A stretch of 64,000 nt of DNA from NCBI GenBank assembly GCA_011033025.1, contig WFMF01000032.1, positions 310,001 through 374,000 of the forward strand. The letters run 5' to 3'. Below are positions 56,803 through 64,000 of this stretch, one piece after another; within the stretch, counting starts at the first letter, position 1; each line of letters opens with the position of its first letter. A program made the translations under genes and the position numbers. Below the pieces are notes generated by a model. It had not been told where the DNA came from. It saw only the letters and a program-made list of their open reading frames with translations, and searched no databases. The stretch comes from Beroe forskalii. Its lineage: Eukaryota; Ctenophora; Nuda; Beroida; Beroidae.

Positions 56803-59800
56803 TACACTCTCTCTGGAAGGCAGTCACACGGCAAAGCATATTTCAGTCTTATATTTTGGTCCTTGTGGCCAATTATAACCAAAGAAGTCCATTTTAGGCC
56901 AAAAATTGGGTTTTTGAGAGGCTGTAAATCGTGAAAATGGCCGAAATTCAAAATTCTGAAAGCAGCATTTTCTTAGTTGGATCAAACTGTACTGACCTGC
57001 AAAATTTCATGAGTTAACTAGTAAGTTTAATAGGAGGACCCCCGAGATACTGATCAAAATTCAGAAAATACTCTGACACCATTGGACTTGTGGAAAACTC
57101 TGTGTATATAAATGCATCATTATTTGGTTCTAGTACACTCTCTGGAAGGCAGTCACACGGGAAAAAGCATATTTCAGCCTATATTTTTGGTCCTTGTGGA
57201 CAATTATAGACAAAGAAGTCCATTTTTAGGCCAAAAATTGGGTTTTTGAGAGGCTGTAAATCGTGAAAATGGCCGAAATTCAAAATTCTGAAAGCAGCAT
57301 TTTCTTAGTTGGATCAAACTGTACTGACCTGCAAAATTTCATGAGTTAACTAGTAAGTTTAGATACCTACTGATCAAAATTCAGAAAATACTCTGACACC
57401 ATTGGACTTGTGGAAAACTCTGTGTATAAATGCATCATTATTTGGTTCTAGTACACTCTCTGGAAGGCAGTCACACGGCAAAAAGCATATTTCAGTCTTA
57501 TTTTGGTCCTTGTGGCCAATTATAACCAAAGAAGTCCATTTTAGGCCAAAAATTGGGTTTTTGAGAGGCTGTAAATCGTGAAAATGGCCGAAATTCAAAA
57601 TTCTGAAAGCAGCATTTTCTTAGTTGGATCAAACTGTACTGACCTGCAAAATTTCATGAGTTAACTAGTAAGTTTATTAATAGGAGGACCCCCCCCCCCC
57701 GAGATACTGATTAAAATTCAGAAAATACTCTGACACAATTGGACTTGGGGAAAACTCTGTGTATAAATTCATCATTATTTGGTCCTAGTACACTCTCTGG
57801 AAGGCAGTCACATGGGAAAAAGCCTATTTTAGCCTTATTTTTGGTCCTTGTGGACAATTATATCCAGAGAAGTCCATTTTTAGGCCAAAAATAGGGTTTT
57901 TGAGAGGCTGTAAATCGTGAAAATGGCCGAAATTCAAAATTCTGAAAGCAGCATTTTCTTAGTTGGATCAAACTGTACTGACCTGCAAAATTTCATGAGT
58001 TAACTAGTAAGTTTATTAATAGGAGGACCCCCCCCCCCCGAGATACTGATCAAAATTCAGAAAATACTCTGACATAATTGGACTTGGGGAAAACTCTGTG
58101 TATAAATTCAACATTATTTGGTTCTAGTACACTCTCTGGAAGGCAGTCACACGGGAAAAAAGCATATTTCAGCCTTATTTTTGGTCCTTGTGGCCAATTA
58201 TAACCAAAGAAGTCCATTTTAGGCCAAAAAATGGGTTTTGAGAGGCTGTAAATCGTGAAAATGGCCGAAATTCAAAATTCTGAAAGCAGCATTTTCTTAG
58301 TTGGATCAAACTGTACTGACCTGCAAAATTTCATGAGTTAACTAGTAAGTTTATTAATAGGAGGACCCCCCCCCCGAGATACTGATCAAAATTCAGAAAA
58401 TACTCTGACACCATTGGACTTGTGGAAAACTCTGTGCATTAATGCATCATTATTTGGTTCTAGTACACTCTCTGGAAGGCAGTCACACAAAAAAAAAGCA
58501 TATTTCAGCCTTATTTTTGGTCCTTGTGGCCAATTATAACCAAAGAAGTCCATTTTTAGGCCAAAAATTGGGATTTTGAGAGGCTGTAAATCGTGAAAAT
58601 GGCCGAAATTCAAAATTCTGAAAGCAGCATTTTCTTAGTTGGATCAAACTGTACTGACCTGCAAAATTTCATGAGTTAACTAGTAAGTTTATTAATAGGA
58701 GGACCCCCCCCCCCCCGAGATACTGATCAAAATTCAGAAAATACTCTGACACCATTGGACTTGTGGAAAACTCTGTGTATAAATGCATCATTATTTGGTT
58801 CTAGTACACTCTCTGGAAGGCAGTCACACGGGAAAAAGCATATTTCAGCCTTATTTTTGGTCCTTGTGGCCAATTATAACCAAAGAAGTCCATTTTAGGC
58901 CAAAAATTGGGTTTTTGAGAGGCTGTAAATCGTGAAAATGGCCGAAATTCAAAATTCTGAAAGCAGCATTTTCTTAGTTGGATCAAACTGTACTGACCTG
59001 CAAAATTTCATGAGTTAACTAGTAAGTTTATTAATAGGAGGACCCCCCCCCCCGAGATACTGATCAAAATTCAGAAAAAATACTCTGACACCATTGGACT
59101 TGTGGAAAACTCTGTGTATAAATTCATCATTATTTGGTTCTAGTACACTCTCTGGAAGGCAGTCACACGGGAAAAAAGCATATTTCAGCCTTATTTTTGG
59201 TCCTTGTGGCCAATTATAACCAAAGAAGTCCATTTTAGGCCAAAAATTGGGTTTTTGAGAGGCTGTAAATCGTGAAAATGGCCGAAATTCAAAATTCTGA
59301 AAGCAGCATTTTCTTAGTTGGATCAAACTGTACTGACCTGCAAAATTTCATGAGTTAACTAGTAAGTTTAATAGGAGGACCCCCCCCCCGAGATACTGAT
59401 CAAAATTCAGAAAATACTCTGACACCATTGGACTTGTGGAAAACTCTGTGTATAAATGCATCATTATTTGGTTCTAGTACACTCTCTGGAAGGCAGTCAC
59501 ACGGGAAAAAAGCATATTTCAGCCTTATTTTTTTGGTCCTTGTGGCCAATTATAGCAAAGAAGTCCATTTTAGGCCAAAAATTGGGTTTTTGAGAGGCTG
59601 TAAATCGTGAAAATGGCCGAAATTCAAAATTCTGAAAGCAGCATTTTCTTAGTTGGATCAAACTGTACTGACCTGCAAAATTTCATGAGTTAACTAGTAA
59701 GTTTATTAATAGGAGGACCCCCCCCCCCCGAGATACTGATCAAAATTCAGAAAATACTCTGACACCATTGGACTTGTGGAAAACTCTGTGTATAAATGCA

Positions 59801-62800
59801 TCATTATTTGGTTCTAGTACACTCTCTGGAAGGCACTCACACGGCAAAAAGCATATTTCAGCCTTATTTTGGTCCTTGTGGCCAATTATAACCAAAGAAG
59901 TCCATTTTAGGCCAAAAATTGGGTTTTTGAGAGGCTGTAAATCGTGAAAATGGCCGAAATTCAAAATTCTGAAAGCAGCATTTTCTTAGTTGGATCAAAC
60001 TGTACTGACCTGCAAAATTTCATGAGTTAACTAGTAAGTTTATTAATAGGAGGACCCCCCCCCCGAGATACTGATCAAAATTCAGAAAATACTCTGACAC
60101 CATTGGACTTGTGGAAAACTCTGTGTATAAATGCATCATTATTTGGTTCTAGTACACTCTCTGGAAGGCAGTCACACGGGAAAAAAGCATATTTCAGCCT
60201 TATTTTTGGTCCTTGTGGCCAATTATAACCAAAGAAGTCCATTTTTAGGCCAAAAATTGGGTTTTTGAGAGGCTGTAAATCGTGAAAATGGCCGAAATTC
60301 AAAATTCTGAAAGCAGCATTTTCTTAGTTGGATCAAACTGTACTGACCTGCAAAATTTCATGAGTTAACTAGTAAGTTTATTAATAGGAGGACCCCCCCC
60401 CCCCCCCGAGATACTGATCAAAATTCAGAAAATACTCTGACACCATTGGACTTGTGGAAAACTCTGTGTATAAATGCATCATTATTTGGTTCTAGTACAC
60501 TCTCTGGAAGGCAGTCACACGGCAAAAAGCATATTTCAGCCTTATTTTTGGTCCTTGTGGCCAATTATAACCAAAGAAGTCCATTTTTAGGCCAAAAATT
60601 GGGTTTTTGAGAGGCTGTAAATCGTGAAAATGGCCGAAATTCAAAATTCTGAAAGCAGCATTTTCTTAGTTGGATCAAACTGTACTGACCTGCAAAATTT
60701 CATGAGTTAACTAGTAAGTTTATTAATAGAGGACCCCCCCCCGAGATACTGATCAAAATTCAGAAAATACTCTGACATAATTGGACTTGGGGAAAACTCT
60801 GTGTATAAATTCATCATTATTTGGTTCTAGTACACTCTCTGGAAGGCAGTCACACGGGAAAAAAAGCATATTTCAGCCTTATTTTTGGTCCTTGTGGCCA
60901 ATTATAACCAAAGAAGTCCATTTTAGGCCAAAAATTGGGTTTTTGAGAGGCTGTAAATCGTGAAAATGGCCGAAATTCAAAATTCTGAAAGCAGCATTTT
61001 CTTAGTTGGATCAAACTGTACTGACCTGCAAAATTTCATGAGTTAACTAGTAAGTTTATTAATAGGACCCCCCCCCCCGAGATACTGATCAAAATTCAGA
61101 AAATACTCTGACACCATTGGACTTGTGGAAAACTCTGTGTATAAATGCATCATTATTTGGTTCTAGTACACTCTCTGGAAGGCAGTCACACGGGAAAAAA
61201 GCATATTTCAGCCTTATTTTGGTCCTTGTGGCCAATTATAACCAAAGAAGTCCATTTTAGGCCAAAAATTGGGTTTTTGAGAGGCTGTAAATCGTGAAAA
61301 TGGCCGAAATTCAAAATTCTGAAAGCAGCATTTTCTTAGTTGGATCAAACTGTACTGACCTGCAAAATTTCATGAGTTAACTAGTAAGTTTATTAGGAGG
61401 ACCCCCCCCCCCCCGAGATACTGATCAAAATTCAGAAAATACTCTGACATAATTGGACTTGGGGAAAACTCTGTGTATAAATGCATCATTATTTGGTTCT
61501 AGTACACTCTCTGGAAGGCAGTCACACGGCAAAAAGCATATTTCAGCCTTATTTTTGGTCCTTGTGGCCAATTATAACCAAAGAAGTCCATTTTTAGGCC
61601 AAAAATTGGGTTTTTGAGAGGCTGTAAATCGTGAAAATGGCCGAAATTCAAAATTCTGAAAGCAGCATTTTCTTAGTTGGATCAAACTGTACTGACCTGC
61701 AAAATTTCATGAGTTAACTAGTAAGTTTATTAATAGGAGGACCCCCCCCCCCCCGAGATACTGATCAAAATTCAGAAAATACTCTGACACCATTGGACTT
61801 GTGGAAAACTCTGTGTATAAATGCATCATTATTTGGTTCTAGTACACTCTCTGGAAGGCAGTCACACGGGAAAAAAGCATATTTCAGCCTTATTTTTGGT
61901 CCTTGTGGCCAATTATAACCAAAGAAGTCCATTTTTAGGCCAAAAATTGGGTTTTTGAGAGGCTGTAAATCGTGAAAATGGCCGAAATTCAAAATTCTGA
62001 AAGCAGCATTTTCTTAGTTGGATCAAACTGTACTGACCTGCAAAATTTCATGAGTTAACTAGTAAGTTTAATAGGAGGACCCCCCCCCCCCCGAGATACT
62101 GATCAAAATTCAGAAAATACTCTGACACCATTGGACTTGTAGGAAAACTCTGTGTATAAATGCATCATTATTTGGTTCTAGTACACTCTCTGGAAGGCAG
62201 TCACACGGGAAAAAAGCATATTTCAGCCTTATTTTTGGTCCTTGTGGCCAATTATAACAAAAGAAGTCCATTTTAGGCCAAAAATTGGGTTTTTGAGAGG
62301 CTGTAAATCGTGAAAATGGCCGAAATTCAAAATTCTGAAAGCAGCATTTTCTTAGTTGGATCAAACTGTACTGACCTGCAAAATTTCATGAGTTAACTAG
62401 TAAGTTTATTAATAGGAGGACCCCCCCCCCCGAGATACTGATCAAAATTCAGAAAATACTCTGACACCATTGGACTTGTGGAAAACTCTGTGTATAAATG
62501 CATCATTATTTGGTTCTAGTACACTCTCTGGAAGGCAGTCACACGGGCAAAAAGCATATTTCAGCCTTATTTTTTGGTCCTTGTACAATTATAACCAAAG
62601 AAGTCCATTTTAGGCCAAAAATTGGGTTTTTGAGAGGCTGTAAATCGTGAAAATGGCCGAAATTCAAAATTCTGAAAGCAGCATTTTCTTAGTTGGATCA
62701 AACTGTACTGACCTGCAAAATTTCATGAGTTAACTAGTAAGTTTATTAATAGGAGGACCCCCCCCCCTGAGATACTGATCAAAATTCAGAAAATACTCTG

Positions 62801-64000
62801 ACACCATTGGACTTGTGGAAAACTCTGTGTATAAATGCATCATTATTTGGTTCTAGTACACTCTCTGGAAGGCAGTCACACGGGAAAAAGCATATTTCAG
62901 CCTTATTTTTGGTCCTTGTGGCCAATTATAACCAAAGAAGTCCATTTTAGGCCAAAAATTGGGTTTTTGAGAGGCTGTAAATCGTGAAAATGGCCGAAAT
63001 TCAAAATTCTGAAAGCAGCATTTTCTTAGTTGGATCAAACTGTACTGACCTGCAAAATTTCATGAGTTAACTAGTAAGTTTATTAATAGGAGGACCCCCC
63101 CCCGAGATACTGATCAAAATTCAGAAAATACTCTGACACCATTGGACTTGTGGAAAACTCTGTGTATAAATGCATCATTATTTGGTTCTAGTACACTCTC
63201 TGGAAGGCAGTCACACGGGAAAAAGCATATTTCAGCCTTATTTTTGGTCCTTGTGGCCAATTATAACCAAAAAAAGTCCATTTTGAGGCCAAAAATTTGG
63301 TTTTTGAGAGGCTGTAAATCGTGAAAATGGCCGAAATTCAAAATTCTGAAAGCAGCATTTTCTTAGTTGGATCAAACTGTACTGACCTGCAAAATTTCAT
63401 GAGTTAACTAGTAAGTTTATTAATAGGACCCCCCCCCCCCGAGATACTGATCAAAATTCAGAAAATACTCTGACACCATTGGACTTGTGGAAAACTCTGT
63501 GTATAAATGCATCATTATTTGGTTCTAGTACACTCTCTGGAAGGCAGTCACACGGGAAAAAGCATATTTCAGCCTTATTTTTGGTCCTTGTGGCCAATTA
63601 TAACCAAAGAAGTCCATTTTAGGCCAAAAATTGGGTTTTTGAGAGGCTGTAAATCGTGAAAATGGCCGAAATTCAAAATTCTGAAAGCAGCATTTTCTTA
63701 GTTGGATCAAACTGTACTGACCTGCAAAATTTCATGAGTTAACTAGTAAGTTTATTATTAGGAGGACCCCCCCCCCCCCCGAGATACTGATCAAAATTCA
63801 GAAAATACTCTGACATAATTGGACTTGGGGAAAACTCTGTGTATAAATGCATCATTATTTGGTTCTAGTACACTCTCTGGAAGGCAGTCACACGGGAAAA
63901 GCATATTTCAGCCTTATTTTTGGTCCTTGTGGCCAATTATAACCAAAGAAGTCCATTTTTAGGCCAAAAATTGGGTTTTTGAGAGGCTGTAAATCGTGAA
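56737..64000. repeat. Satellite array B, at least 22 copies of the same ~335-bp unit
   Basis: Same unit as array A but with diagnostic differences: GGAAAACTCTGTGTATAAAT instead of GGAAGACTCTGTTTGTAAAT, a CTGACATAATTGGACTTGGG subtype in about five copies, and CACACGGC/CACACGGG variants. Each copy has a variable poly-C tract before GAGATACTGATC. The array starts in mid-unit at AAATACTCTGACACC, directly abutting exon sequence, and continues beyond the window end. Confidence 0.97.

Overview
This is an AT-rich animal nuclear genome window. Genes are split into short exons with GT/AG introns, tandem repeats are abundant, non-LTR retrotransposon debris is present, and several pieces match metazoan protein families (long-chain acyl-CoA synthetase, VPS13-family C-terminus, NDUFS6, arylsulfatase, short-chain dehydrogenase). 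A short TTAGGG-like tract fits an animal outside the nematode and insect groups. Nothing is vertebrate-specific. A marine or early-branching invertebrate is plausible, but the species cannot be read from the sequence.

Layout. 1-0.9 kb: 25-bp minisatellite. 3.9-7.5 kb (+): last five exons of a low-complexity Ser/Pro- and Lys/Ala-rich protein with a coiled-coil start. 7.8-14.4 kb: non-coding, with two related foldback elements and minisatellites. 14.5-16.2 kb (+): a disordered, repeat-bearing basic protein. 17.56-18.70 kb (-): four C-terminal exons of an acyl-CoA synthetase. 18.93-28.55 kb: about 29 copies of a ~335-bp satellite (array A). 29.4-31.95 kb (+): four C-terminal exons of a VPS13-like lipid-transfer protein, with a 1.2-kb decanucleotide repeat in one intron. 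32.9-34.1 kb: GC-rich foldback elements and a telomere-like tract. 34.5 kb (+): intact intronless NDUFS6. 35.3 kb (+): first coding exon of an unknown protein. 37.0-37.7 kb (-): a two-exon small secreted cysteine-rich protein. 38-44.4 kb: repeats, a LINE endonuclease remnant, a broken arylsulfatase, a broken Lys-rich ORF and a TA-flanked inverted-repeat element. 45 kb: two SDR exons in opposite orientation. 45.2-47.3 kb: minisatellites. 48.7-49.3 kb (+): LINE reverse transcriptase C-terminus. 52.25-53.28 kb (+): last exon of an unknown basic protein. 54.1-54.8 kb: 11-bp minisatellite. 56.0-56.7 kb (+): two exons that run into a second satellite array (array B, at least 22 copies), which continues past the window end.

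The most notable structure is the satellite. Two unrelated genes (acyl-CoA synthetase on -, VPS13-like on +) both have their missing 5' halves pointing into the same 9.6-kb array A. A third gene runs directly into array B. Either the array has replaced or rearranged gene DNA, or the assembly was joined through the repeat. The arrays carry distinct diagnostic variants, so they are separately homogenised. The genes look like independent household genes; nothing suggests they form one pathway. The best candidate for an overlooked gene is the minus-strand secreted cysteine-rich protein, whose two exons and splice sites close in frame.
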